A stretch of 64,000 nucleotides of DNA from Amylostereum areolatum (taxonomy: Eukaryota; Basidiomycota; Agaricomycetes; Russulales; Stereaceae): positions 496,001-560,000 of the forward strand of contig SAXG01000016.1 in the NCBI GenBank assembly GCA_012932865.1, given 5' to 3'. Below are positions 46,161 through 58,457 of this stretch, piece after piece (the stretch's first letter is position 1; every line of letters begins with the position of its first letter). Made by a program: the position numbers and the translations under genes. The notes under the pieces were generated by a model that was not told where the DNA came from, did no database searches, and saw only the letters and a list, made by a program, of their open reading frames with translations.

Positions 46161-47399
46161 ATGCAGTCCTGCCCACCCGAGATTCACGCCCACATATTCT
46201 CTTTCGCGTGCACGGACGAAGGCCAAACGGGATGCGCGCTCTCCCTCGTCTCCCGTTACGTCCGGAATGCCTCAAGACCTTACCAATGGCAAACTCTCGC
46301 CCTCGTGGGCGTCTCCCAGACCAAACGCTTTGCATCCACCCTTCCAACAGACGGAACAAACCCCGTCATCTCCCGCCCCATCTCCCACCTTTTCCTCTCC
46401 AACCGCCAGGAGGAAGACGCCCGCGAACTGCGTTTCTACGAGGTCCGCGCCACATGTGACATAACCGCGCGCCGTCGGATTGACACCGCGTTCAACCACG
46501 AGGCGGACGAATGGGGCGCCGCTATCCGTCGCATCTTCGCGTACGCGGCGGGCACCCTCCGCACGCTCTCACTTATGTGCTATGATGTGCACCTTAGCCC
46601 CAAAGGCCGTCTTTTCTTCTCCGATATCAAGGGTTACTCTTTTCCCGTCTTGGAGGAAATGACTATCCGCGGCGGACTTGATACCTGGTTGAGGGACGAC
46701 GAGGGACAGCCGCGATGGGACAAGACGCCAGAGGAGGATGAGCCGAGGGTGGAAGAGGAGAAGGAGGTCGTACCCACGTTACCGCGGTTAAAGAAGCTGC
46801 ACCTTGTCACGCCCGTCAGCTTCGACCTCTTCATCCGTCGCATCCACCCCCTCGCCCCCAACATCTCCCACCTACGGCTTTCAGAGCTGTTGGCGTTCGA
46901 CTACGACATGTCCAAGCGCATATTCTCCGAGTTGGTGGAGTCCGGCGTGGTGCCGCCCCATCTTCCGGGGCTCGAAGACCAGAAGGGAGACAACGCAACG
47001 CCCGTCGTACGTCCGGTCGAATGGAACAGGTTTCTGCCTCCACAGCACACCCTCAAGCGCCTTATCATCCAGCCATCGCAGCTCCCCGAATCGAACCGGG
47101 TCTGCGCATGCTGCTCCGGCTACTTCAAGATCTTGGACATGACCGCCCTCTTGCGAGAGATGGCGCGCTCGGCCTACACGGACCAATTCGTGTATCTGCC
47201 TGCGCCAGCCAAGAGTTACACCTTCGCCCAAGGCCTGGACGACTGGAGGGGCAGATTGGAGGGCCGGAAGGGATGTTGGGTGGAAAGGGCGGATGTGGAT
47301 GTGGACGTCACAGAACAGGCATCCGCGGAAACCAAGGAAGGGTGGGCCAAGCCGTTCGGGACCAGGAGGTCGGTCCTTCGACAGATGTTGTTCGACTAG
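46161..47399 (+). CDS. F-box-like protein, single exon
   Basis: The ATG at 46161 opens a 412-residue protein without introns; the upstream in-frame ATG at 46053 is less likely because the F-box-like segment starts right after the second (CPPEIHAHIFSFACTDEGQ...ALSLVSRYVRNAS). The rest is a leucine-rich, alternating hydrophobic-polar region (LRTLSLMCYDVHLS, LPRLKKLHLVTPVSF), with an acidic insert (PEEDEPRVEEEKE). It belongs to the large Agaricomycete group of F-box-related proteins, probably substrate receptors of SCF ubiquitin ligases. Frame is intact throughout. Confidence 0.8.
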   Translation: MQSCPPEIHAHIFSFACTDEGQTGCALSLVSRYVRNASRPYQWQTLALVGVSQTKRFASTLPTDGTNPVISRPISHLFLSNRQEEDARELRFYEVRATCDITARRRIDTAFNHEADEWGAAIRRIFAYAAGTLRTLSLMCYDVHLSPKGRLFFSDIKGYSFPVLEEMTIRGGLDTWLRDDEGQPRWDKTPEEDEPRVEEEKEVVPTLPRLKKLHLVTPVSFDLFIRRIHPLAPNISHLRLSELLAFDYDMSKRIFSELVESGVVPPHLPGLEDQKGDNATPVVRPVEWNRFLPPQHTLKRLIIQPSQLPESNRVCACCSGYFKILDMTALLREMARSAYTDQFVYLPAPAKSYTFAQGLDDWRGRLEGRKGCWVERADVDVDVTEQASAETKEGWAKPFGTRRSVLRQMLFD

Positions 47400-47782
47400 T
47401 CCGTACACAACGACGCCTGGACTCAGTATCTTGTACGTGTTTTGTACATATGAAGCTCTCGTTTTCTTGTCTGTATCAACAGGTCGATGTACGTTACGAT
47501 CATATCAATGACTGCTTTTCTGGTTCACCCAGGCAATATGTTTTCAGGGACTTTGGACAAGGGAAGAGGGGTCCACTTGGGAGGTAAGCTTTATGTGCTC
47601 GCCGGCCCTCCTATGTCGCTGAATCCACATATGTGATAGGAAGTGACGCTCAGCTTCGCATATATAGCACGAGGAGCACATGGGCCGGTGCTTTCTCACG
47701 AAGTGTATATCTGTGATGGCAAGGACTTCGGAATAGTATAAAGGGCCTTACTGCTCCAAGCTGCGGGTGGTATCCCCTCAAT
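47400..47782. other. Intergenic spacer upstream of the TPR-CHAT gene
   Basis: Nothing coding is recognised. It should include the promoter of the gene at 47783. Confidence 0.5.
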
Positions 47783-50700
47783 ATGTCGTCATCGGACAGT
47801 GGCAGGTAAGGCTGTTTCTTTATCCTAGTATGAGTTATTTCTTCAGAGCGCTCACCCACCCGCCTTCCAGTCATCTCAAGTTGAGCAGCCTTCTCGGCGG
47901 GTACGACGCTATCGGCTTGACGGTATCAAAGGCGTACTAACATCCCCCACATTCTCCCAGGACTGCCGAAGATCAACGAGATATCGTGTCGAATGCTGCA
48001 CCAGGGAAGGAACCTAAACGACTTCAGCGCTTGCTGTTCCTTGCGGTGCTCTGGAGGAAAAAACGTGACATGAAAGCACTGAACACCTCCATCGCATTCA
48101 GCCAAGAGGCCTTACAGCTGTGCTCAAACCCCGAATACGAGGTTGGCATCTCTAGTTGCCTCGCAAACTTGGGTATCGCGTACTACCGGCGCTACCAGAA
48201 GGGGCAGAACAAGGAAGATCTCAACCAGGCCGTCCACACATTCGAGGCAGCCAGTCGAAGCGGTGGCCGTCACCGACGATGTGGTTTATGACGCCCTTGA
48301 GCTGTTTGCCAAGATTTACACGAATCTCGCTACAGTCTTGCTTCATCGATTCGCGGACAGCGGAGGCGCCGCGGACCTAGATATGGCCGTCAAGCATAAC
48401 GAGATGGCCGTCAACCTTACCCTCGACGAGCACCCAGTGAAGACCACTTACCTGGACAACCTCGCCATGGCGCTCCGCCAGCAACACGCCGTCCAGAAGA
48501 ACGTTGAAGCCCTCGACCGGTCCATCCAGTGTTCCGAACAGGCCTTCCTGCTGACTCCCGATTTCGTACTGGAAGAGAAGGTCGCCCGGCTGGTGACCCT
48601 CCTCGAGACGCTGTCCGTCTATCTGGGGATGAAGGCCCGAAACGAATCTAGGGATAGCAGCACCATCTACTTTTCGGATTCGGAGACGATCGCAGACGCC
48701 TGCGAGCGGTACGCCGCGTGGGTTCCGACCCACCATCCCTCAAAGCCCAGATGCACCTCCATCCACAGTCATATTCGCTACCACCGATGGCGCCGCTATA
48801 GGACCCCAGAAGATCTCGATCGTGCCATCGCGTCGCTAGAACTCACAAACAGCATGTATTCCGGCACAGAAGTGGATCAGGAGGACCGCCTACAAGACTG
48901 TGCGCTCCTGGGCCTGGCGTACTACGAGCGCTTCTCTGGGAACACCTCGCACGACCTAGATCGAAGTATTCGGGCATGGGAGACAGCACTCAACATAACC
49001 ACGGATGACCACCCCAAGAGGATCTACTGTGCTCAACAGCTCTCCGAGGTGTACAACCTTTCCTACCACTATTTCGGAGACCTGCACTGTCTCGACAAGT
49101 CCATAGCGTTGATGCAGTCAACCGTCGAACGGCTTGGGACCGATCATCTCAATGCTTTCAGGCCGCTCGCCACCCTATTCAAGTCTTTTCTCCTGCGATT
49201 TGATCGTCTGGGGGATCGAGCCGATGTAAAGGAGTCCATACGAGTCCTGAAAGCTGCCATCAGTGTCCCGGGAGCTTCCACACGCTATGGGCCCGATTTC
49301 GACGACCTGCAAACACAGTTTGAGGCCATGTGCTCTGAATACCCGGAAGATGCACAGCCCCTCCTTGGCACGAGTGCGCCTCCAACTGTCTCTCAACCCC
49401 CGAGCAACTCGACTCCGACTAGATCAGAGGTCAACTCGCTTCTCTTCGCCGCGGTCACACGATACCAGCAGGACTCCACCATGCGCAACCTCGATGACGT
49501 CGTGGACCTGATGAAACAATCCATATCTATGGGCTCCTCCTCCGAGTACTCCCACCACCACGCCGCTGTGCAGACATTTTTAGGAGGCTTGTACTGGGAG
49601 CGCTTCAAGCAGACGAAGCAGGAGGTCGACCTGGTGACCGCAATCCAAGCGATAGAACAGGCCAACGAGTTCCATCCACGCGAGGGATTCTGGGCGTGCC
49701 CGTCGTTTGGACAGGTTAGGAAGGTTGCTGTATGCCCGCCACAAGATCACAGGCGACACCGCGACCCTCGCGCGAGCAGCCGAATCGCATAGAGACGCCG
49801 CCATAGCCATCATCGGACAGCCCTCGAAGCAGCTCGAAGCGGCACGCCAGTGGGGGCGGCTGTCTCTCCTCTTGAACGACACCCAGGGCGCGGTGGAGGC
49901 CTACGGAAGAGCTCTGCACCTCGTCGCGCGTCTCGCGTGGCTCGGGAACACGATCGTCCACCGACACCACGACCTCGCCAATATCAGCACGATCGCGCGG
50001 GAAGCCGCAGGAGCGGCGTTGGCCGTGGGACTCCCAGAAACGGCGGTGGAATGGCTTGAGCAGGGTCGGTCCGTCGTCTGGGGACAGCTACTGAGCCTCC
50101 GTACGCCGCTGGTGGACGCCCTGCATAAACGGAATCCGGTCCTCGGGAATAGGCTCAAGCAGATAGCAAACGAACTCGAGGATATGGGCACGCGGACGGA
50201 TTCGTTTCTGGGGAAGGAGTACGACCGGTCGCAGGAGGAGGTGGCGCAGAGGCATCGGACGCTGGCGGACGAGTGGGAAAGGACGGCCGAGGAGGTTCGC
50301 AAGATCGATGGCTTCGAAGAGTTCCTGCGCCCGCAGAGATTGTCGACGCTGCTGTGCGCGGCGCAGGAAGGACCGGTCGTTCTGCTCACCGTGAACGGGT
50401 CGCGGTGCGACGCTCTGATCATCACGGAGGACTCAGGGCACCCTGTGAGCCGTGTCCCCCTTGACAACTTCACCGAGGACAAGGCGAAGCAGTTGCAGAA
50501 GAAGTTGCGGGAAATTCTGGCCACATCTAGCTTTCGAGCGCGGGACGCCCGGGCGACCTCGTCTTATTATTCCAAGAGCGACAACTGGGCTTTCCGGCGA
50601 ATGCTCGCCATCCTCTGGACAGACATCGTGTATCCAGTCCTGGAAGCTCTGAAACTGAATGTGTGTGATTTATCCTTCCCACGTGTTCTGTTGACTCAGT

Positions 50701-51504
50701 TTTGCGTTCTAGCCTATCTCTCCCGGCGAAACTCCACCTCGACTGTGGTGGTGTCCCACCGGACCCCTCGCCTTCCTCCCCATTCACGCCGCCGGACTTT
50801 ACGATGAAACGGGCGCGGGGTTGAAGGTCTTCGAATACGTCGTGTCGTCCTATACGCCAACCTTGATGAACTTGGTTGACGCTAGGAGAAGACGTATTCA
50901 GCAGAACCCCTCGTCACCAGCACGCGCCATCCTTGCCGTCAGCCAGCCAGCCACCCTTCCGAACACGACAGTGGAGATCGAGGCAATAAAAGAGCTGGTC
51001 GAACCTGGCACTCTCCGCTGGCTCGACGATCGGGAGGCAACAAAGCACGCCGTGCTCACAGGCATGGTCTCGCACAACTGGATCCACCTGGCCTGCCACG
51101 GGAAGCAGGACGTCCAAACTCCGACGCAGAGCGCGCTCATTCTCGCCGACGGCTCGCTCCCGCTCATCGACATCGTCAAGGAGCACCACGAATGCGCCGC
51201 GTTTGCCTTTCTCTCCGCGTGCCAGACGGCCACGGGCGACGAGAAGCTGTCGGACGAGGCCGTGCATCTTGCGGCAGGCATGCTTATGGCTGGTTACCGA
51301 AGTGTCATTGGGACGATGTGGTCGGTGTTGGACAAGGACGCCCCTGTGGTGGCCCGTGGGGTTTATGAGCATCTCCTGCGTTCAGAGGAGATGGACGAGA
51401 CGGACGCCGCCAACGCACTGCATCACGCCACGATGAGCTTGAGGGAAAAGGTCGGCGAGCAGGCCTTCCTCGAATGGACACCTTTCATACACCTCGGCGT
51501 TTGA
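47783..51504 (+). CDS. TPR-CHAT protein (caspase-like protease, possible cell-death/immune factor)
   Basis: The ATG at 47783 (MSSSDSGS) is followed by two short introns. The protein is about 1150 residues. Residues about 60-700 are TPR/tetratricopeptide-like helical repeats (A-Y-x2-R-Y and A-L-x-L patterns such as LGIAYYRRYQKG, LAMALRQQHAVQK). The C-terminal third is a CHAT domain: RLWWCPTGPLAFLPIHAAG, the catalytic His in HLACHG (CAC at 51097-51099) and the catalytic Cys in LSACQTATGD (TGC at 51220-51222). Both dyad residues are present, so protease activity is expected. CHAT proteases are relatives of separase and caspases; bacterial TPR-CHAT enzymes act in CRISPR type III-E defence and gasdermin cleavage. 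Extra or missing bases near 48254 and 49700 break the frame. Confidence 0.9.
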
Positions 51505-51739
51505 CCGGACCCGTCGAATGGGCACGGATACACTGTTGCTCTAGCTTTTAACGAAACATCAAGCCATAATATCCGACATCGACGCCCAATATTTAATGAG
51601 TATAATTGGAAACCTATTTCACACCATTATCTATCCCTTGCTCGAGCTCCACCAGGGTATTTGTATCGTACTTCCCCGTTACCATGCTAAGTGTACACCC
51701 TCCATTTGCTTGTCGGTAACGCTGAACGATACGAGAGCG

Positions 51740-54288
51740 TCAGCGCTTTCCCACGAAAGTGAAGAAAGAAAACGCACATTGCAGTCTTCTTGCTGTCGGC
51801 CAAATATACACGGCCAAGAACGTGACGCCGAGGAACATACACAAGCCAGAGGTGATGAAGAAACCATCACGCTCTACCACACACGTTCCGCCGAGGTCTT
51901 TGCACGCGGCTTTTCCCTGGTCGGAGACACATTCTAGCACTAGACCCCAAAGCGGAATGAATGAATGAGACGCGAGCGGATGAGCGGGGCCAGGAAAGGA
52001 CACATGCCAGCCTTGGTGAGAGACGTGCCCTCGTCTACTGGAGTCTCACAGTTGGCGACCGTAAACAAGTCAATCCCTATAATACGCCGTCGGGTTAGTT
52101 AGCGTTGGGCCAAAAAGGAAGAGGCCACACACCCTTCAGGACGAAGAATTTGGGCCATGTGCCACCCAGGTTTGTGAAGGTGTTCAAGAGCTAGGGAGGG
52201 GGGTCCGTCAGTCCCGTCCTCCGCACAAACACAGGACCTGCGCGGGGTGAGTGCATACCGTCATGTATGTTCCGCCAATCAACGGATCCGAAATGCGCGT
52301 GTGGAACGCTGAGATACCGACAAATTGGATTGTTCTACACATTCGTCAGCGAATCGTCCACGCCTACCAGAACAGCAAAGGACACATACGACGAGAACGA
52401 CGCGAGCACCGTGTGCACCACCACGAACACGAAGAAGCCCCTCGACACCGGCGGGTGCGGGAACCAATGTATGATCGCGAGCCCGACTGCCCCGAACCCA
52501 AGGCGAGGCCAGAACGCCCACAACCATGGGCGGAGGGGCTTGTCGCCGGTGGAGTATCTTGCCGCGAGCCAGCCGCCGAAGATCTGGAAGGGAAAATCGA
52601 TGAGGACGGCGATGGCCAGGTCTTCCTTGCCCAAGCCTCTCTCGACAATTTTGAGCGAGAACGCGGCGTCATATGCCGCGAAGCCGATCTTGGCGAAGAG
52701 GTACATGAAGAGGAGAGATTGGACGTCTAGATGGAGGGGAAATGTCAGGAGATATGAAGTGTGGATGGGGGAAGCAGCGTACGTTTGAGCTTCATAATGC
52801 TCCAAATGGTTTTGTAGACGCCCACGATGCTCATGTCCTCCTCGTTCAGAGCTTCTTTGCGCTATATGTATGGAACAATATGAGCACGTCGCGCGGTTGG
52901 TGCCACAGGACCCGCACCTCCTTTTGGAAGAACAGGAGCCAGATTGTGACCGAGAAACATATTACGCTCCAGAAGCGGAGGTAGGTGCCAAGCATGAGAC
53001 GAGGGATGCCCCACTTTTCACTGCCCATGCTGCAGTCAGCCATCTGCGAATGCAAAAACGGAGAGAAAACGTACGCAAACGCCTCGCTGTTCAGGGCGAG
53101 GAATACAGTAAATGATGCGAAGTAACCCGTGTTGAGACCAATAGTTTGACAGGTAGATGCATAGGATAGATTTTCTTCCGAAAGGAGGGTGAGAGCCCAG
53201 CCTGTGACCGACGACTATCAGACTATCTCGCCCGCACAGGCACAATAAATGAAGGGTAATGTACCGTCGACGGCAATATCTAGACGATCGAAGGTGAAAA
53301 TGGGGTACGGTTGGGACGAAGGGTCAACATACCTTGGGTCGCGGCGATAAGCACGAGTGTGGTGAATACAAATGTCAACTGGTAAACATGCTCCGAGGCC
53401 TGCCGTACCGTAACACGTCAATGCTCATTCTGCCTTACAAGACAGTCAGAATACTTACATGCTCCATCAACTCCTCGGCGTTGAACGACATCCACAGCAT
53501 TAAGGAGCCAATCAGCATCTGCATGGGTATGATCCAGGACTTGCGCCTGCCTATAGACGGAATGAAGAGCGAGTCGACGATGGGCGACCATAGCAGCTTG
53601 AGAGAGTAGGGGTAGGTCGAGAGCGCGAATACGGCGAGTTGAGAGTAGGATAGGTGTTCTCGGAGAAGGAACGGAACGGAGCCTGCCAACGGGTTCGGTC
53701 AACGATGATGCACATTTCGAAGGGAACGACGTCGCGCACCCATAGCTAAACCTATCTTCAAGCCCGCCGTTTGCGTCAGTTTCTAGCTCACACTCCAGCC
53801 GGAGAAAAGGCACCTACAGGCGCACCCTGGATAAGATCTACATAAAGTCATGTCACGAAGTCAGCAACCAACCCATCCCATGGTCCGCCACGAACGCAAG
53901 CCACCGAAGAAAACTCACACAGAACGGAAAGCAACACCATCGCCCGCTTGTCCTCTCCCGAGATGGACTTCTTCTCCTTCTCGCCCCGCGCCTCCTCGAC
54001 TTCCCCGAATCCGTCCGCGCGCCTCTCCTCCTCCCCAAGCAAGCTCAGCTCCACCTCGTCGTCATCATCTGCGCGCCCGGCACCGTCCATGCGCGCCGAG
54101 CGGGGCGTGCGCGGGAGAATTTGTATGCTGTCCAGACTGGTCGAAACCGCGGGGCTTCGGAGAGGGTGGCGGGACATATCACTGCGAGCAGGCGACGCGT
54201 CGCGGGGTTTTGTATCAGGGTCGTCGGTTGCGGCTGTGGCAGTGCGCTGTCGAAGTTTCTGCCGGGAGTTGGACGTGCGTGGGGGCAT
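51740..54288 (-). CDS. Acetyl-CoA transporter of the SLC33A1/AT-1 type
   Basis: The start ATG is at 54288, with an acidic/Ser-rich cytosolic N-terminus (DDDDEVELSLLGEEE), then LIQGAPVGLA, SVPFLLREHLSYSQLAVF, LSTYPYSLKLLWSPIVDS, an intron-rich middle with NTGYFASFTVFLALNSEAFA and DPLIGGTYMT, LLNTFTNLGGTWPK, and the Cys-rich ECVSDQGKAACKDLGGTC loop. Multiple transmembrane helices are separated by introns. Order and residues match SLC33A1, which brings acetyl-CoA into the endoplasmic reticulum for protein O/N-acetylation. The stop is at 51740. The junction before the Cys loop near 51920-52010 is not resolved, so a small exon error is possible. Convergent with the TPR-CHAT gene. Confidence 0.88.
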
Positions 54289-55152
54289 TCAAGCGCGGTG
54301 GGCGGTTCAAAGGGGTGTGAATAAGGGGGGTGAAAGAGAGACGGCGAAGACAAAGAGCGAGCGAAGGCGGAGGCAATCAGGGTTGAGCGTACGCAAAGCT
54401 GGACGCGCGCTTACCGGGCTTGTCGCGTCGTGGCACTTTCAACGCCAACGTGTCGTTCGCCTTGGGTTTTTGGATAAACGGTCGAGATTCGAGAAACCTT
54501 ACTTCGACAAAGTCTTCCTCCGTAAGACTGCTTGGCACCGTCGCAGACGGCGGCTGGCAGCGAGGAGACGGGGCAGGGATGTGTGGGGGTGAGGCAAATT
54601 CGCTGTCAGGCCCCCCCTCGGTGCCATTTTATTCTGATCCATGATCCATCTGCCTTTGCGCGTCGGTTGCGTACACGACCAGCTAAGTAGGAAATTCGAA
54701 CGTAAACGCAACGCAGGGCACTCTTCGTCCAATCCCAGCCCATCCCTGGCTATCCCTGGCAGGTTTTTAGACGCTTTTCGTGCGCGCGTGATCCGCGGTG
54801 GCTTCGCGATCGCGGGTCCGCGGTTCTCCTGATCATGACGGAGAACCAATGGGAGAAGTTTGGGAGAAGTGCACCAATGAGAAACGGCCGCAGCAGGAGC
54901 GGGAAGTCGACGACGATTGGTCGAAGAAGGTGCGAGGACGAAGAAGATAACTCTGAGAGGTGACCAGGGCATCACACGAAAACAATCCAAGATTACGGGA
55001 AGAGGCGACACTACAGGGCGATAGGCAGCGACGGGAGGTACTGAGAGAACAGGACATGTCGAACGAGGACGAACGTATCTCAAAATCCACAAAAACGGTA
55101 CGGGACGGACGACTAACAAAAGTGACAAGCTTCCACCAAAGTCCGCTGCTCA
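54289..55152. other. Intergenic, no gene recognised
   Basis: The spacer between the transporter start and the calcineurin stop, both on the minus strand, shows no domain. A minus-strand frame at 54499-55128 is random-looking. Confidence 0.5.
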
Positions 55153-58101
55153 TTACCGCGACGGCACCGCGACGTTCTCCTTCACGCTCGTCAGACTCTC
55201 CCTCTCGCCCTTCTTCTTCCCCGCCACCTGGTCCGCCAGATGCTCGAACTCCGCATCGGGGCTCTTCCCATCCGTGACCTCCTTGATCAACGACCGCGTG
55301 CTCTCGATGCTCCGCCTGCGCGTGCTCGGGCTCGTCATCGTCGTCCCCAGACTCGCCTGGCGCCCATGTCCGCGCCGGAACGGTGAGTTCGGGGATCCTG
55401 TGGGCGATATCGGCGTCGTAGGGCCCAGCGAGCCCGGGCTTGACGGTATAGACCCATTGGAGAGGGCCTCCTCTAGCGCGGCAGCCACGCCCAGGGGCGA
55501 CGGCGTCGAGTCGTAGTCTTCGGAGGGTGTCTGAGGCTGCGACATGTATGCCTTACCCTCTTCTGACTCGGCGTCCACGAGCTCCGGCGGCAAACGCTCG
55601 TTCTCGATGTCCGACTTACGTCTATGATACGTGGTGAGGTCGACGGTGTGGAAGGTAGGAGCGCGTGCACGTACGCATCGTCGAAGCCGTTGATCGCGTC
55701 CTTGATGCCCTCCGCACCGAGCGCAAGCGTCCCGTATGGCAACTTCTGAGACCCAGAGACGTTCTTAAGCTCAGACACACGCTCTGACTCCTCACTGCAG
55801 AAGTAATAAGTATAGGGATGGTAAAGCCACAGCCGGGACGCACCGAAGTAGAGAGAATACCCTGGCCATGCGGCCGACGGCTAAGATCTTGTTACGAATG
55901 ATCTTCCTCCGCTCAGCTGCCTCTTCTGGCGACGTGGTTGGCGACGTGACAGCCTCGTCCTCGTCAGAACTCTCTTCAAGCTCCTCCTTGGTACAGGTGT
56001 TCAGGACGGCGACCAACATATCGGTGACTGGAAGAAAGGAAACGCGGTCAGAAATTGCACAGGACAAGTGTCGCCAACGGGACAACATACTCTTCTCGCC
56101 GACAAACGGCAGACTCCATGTGAACGCGTCCATGAAGTTGGGCAGCCAGTACGGATGAGGCGTGCAGTTGAACTGCCGGATGTTCAGGACGTTACTTTCG
56201 TATTTAAGGATCGCGGCCTTGTTGTTGTATACGTCGAGGTAATTCGGGGCAGAAAAAAGGGTCATCACAGACGGGAAGCCAGTCGTTCGCGTCTTGCGAT
56301 ACATACGATACCTGCAGGACAAAATGAGCATGGTCTTGGCGTGAAGAAGATGTGAAGTTACCCAGCGTCCTGCGCTTCATGGGCACGAATGATGGAGAGG
56401 AGGCGGTTGCGCTCCAGGAACTGGCATGCCGCTTGATAGGTGAAGAAGTAGGAGCAGCCACGGACATGGTTGTGGACGAAACTCTCTGAGTTCTTCTCCG
56501 AACCGAATTCTTCGATGGGATCTGACCAGAGAATATCGCACATGAGTCCAGAGGTGGGTGGCTCGCGGAAGCGGTCAATCTATCCAGCGAATTAGCAAGA
56601 CCGTTTGGGGAGATGGGGATGGCTCTACTAACGTTGCGGATATCGTCGAGCGTGTTAAGTTCAGGCGAGAGGCCGCCGTGTATGCAAAAGAATTGCTTGT
56701 TCATGATCGCCGCAAGGGGCAGGGCGCAGAAAGAGTTCATGCAGGCTTCGTATAAGCGTTCGGAGTATTTGCGTTTGCCTGAATGGGTTGTCAGTGTGAT
56801 GCATACATCAGGAAGTTATTCAACTCACACTCGAGCTTGAACGTGAAGTAGTCTGTGAGATGGCGACACTCGTGGTTCCCGCGGAGGAGGAAGATGGTAT
56901 CGGGATACCAGATCTTCAACGACCAGAGGTATAGCACACACTAGGTGGGGATCAGTTATGCACCTGCGTACGCGAAGGACATGGCATCGCACCTCAATGC
57001 TGAAGTACCCTCTGTCGACGTAATCGCCCAGGAAAAGGTATCTTGTCGTTGCTGGATTTCCGCCGATTTCGAAAAGCTTCATGAGGTCGTACTGCGGGAG
57101 ACGATCAACAACACGCGCGACAGCGCTGGTGAGGAACAGCGTACGTATTGGCCATGGATGTCGCCACAAACTGTCGAAGGAGGACGCAAGTTAGCCCAAA
57201 TGCACGTGTGGAGCGTGTGATAGATGAACATGGAGCGGTAGGAAAAGGCGGCGGTTAATGTTCCTCGTTCTCGACACAGCGATGCATGGCAGGCCAGATG
57301 GATGTAGGAGAACGATGTCGGACGAGGGAAAAGAGAAGGGTAAGGAGGGATCGAAGTCGTGTGCGCGGGTGATTAAGCAAGGACACCTTCGACGGAGCCA
57401 AACATGCGCAGGGCACAACGTCGTCAAGCCGCCCTCCTCGCAGCGCATCGACGAACATTTTCGCTGCCGCGAGTGTTTGTGCCGATGCCTGGCACTTGAG
57501 CGCCTCGTGGAACTCGCGTCCCTGTAGAGACGGCCGGGCGGCGGCAAAGAAGGCACGACGGAGACAGCGCCGCCCTTTTGTCGCTGACACTACCACCGAT
57601 AAAGGGGCGGTCGATACGCAAGGACCACAAAGACGACCACGAGCTCAAATACCCAGCCGCACCCGTCGCCCACGTCACATTGGAAAGCGATGAAGCGCGG
57701 ACACTTACCTGTGACTGGCGCATNNCGACTTGAGAAGATTCTCCTCGGCCCTCAGAATTTCGGTTGCCTTGTCAATGATATACATCGCATGGTCTTCGTG
57801 CAGCCTTCCTTCGCGGTAGAAGTGGTTCTTGAGGAATGCAATATCGGGCTTTGTGGGGTCTTCGCGGGAGAAGAATTGGGCGTCGGTGGGCAGTGTCATC
57901 GCGGGGGCTTGAACCTATCCCGCCGACGTCAGCACAGCCGACGACGGGTTGTGGCGGGGAACGCACCTCTTTGACGACACGTTCACGAGTGCTGATGGTA
58001 TAGCCATTGTCGAGCTGGTGCTGGGTAAAGTCGATCTCGGGCACGGGAACTTTGACCTGGATCTGGTTGATGGCGCGCTCGAGCTGGGTTTTTCCGGCCA
58101 T
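55153..58101 (-). CDS. CNA1: Calcineurin A catalytic subunit (protein phosphatase 2B)
   Basis: The start ATG at 58101 gives [18 protein letters not shown] (exon 1, 57967-58101). Exon 2 (57709-57914) ends before a 538-bp intron, and exon 3 (57145-57170) is a 26-nt microexon carrying GDIHGQ. Further metal/active-site motifs are [24 protein letters not shown], and [14 protein letters not shown]. The regulatory tail has a calmodulin-binding helix ([19 protein letters not shown]), an autoinhibitory [12 protein letters not shown], and a long Ser/Pro-rich end to the stop at 55153. The enzyme is the Ca2+/calmodulin-dependent phosphatase controlling stress and morphogenesis; it pairs with CnbB. Two N's at 57724-57725 lie inside exon 2 and one neighbouring base is missing relative to the conserved VDAPVT segment, so the gene is intact apart from that gap. 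Confidence 0.95.
57724..57725. other. Two undetermined bases (N) in a calcineurin exon
   Basis: The only N's in the window fall in the codons just before the APVT segment. The neighbourhood as written has seven bases where six would restore the conserved reading, so local assembly is wrong rather than the gene. Confidence 0.9.
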
Positions 58102-58457
58102 GGTGTTGGCCGCTGGATAGAGAGGGGAGGAGAAGAAAGAGCGGGGAGAGGGCCACGGACGAGCGGGAGGCGGGAAAGGGTGCGGTGGTGGGTTGTGGTC
58201 GAGGGCAAGCGTCGAGCGAAGTGCACAATCTACAAGCGGCGTTTCAATCGATTGCTGTTTCCGGCATGCGCCTATTCTCCCGCGCAACATTTAGGCCCTG
58301 GGCCAACTCAACCTCGCTGCGCCTCCCGCACCACGCATGATCGCATTATGTATCCAGCACCGAAAGTAAAGAGATAATAGAATAATAGAATATAGTGCGA
58401 GGGCAGCGTTTCGAGTCGCCGCAGTACATGTAGTATGTAACAGGAGTACCATCTCCT

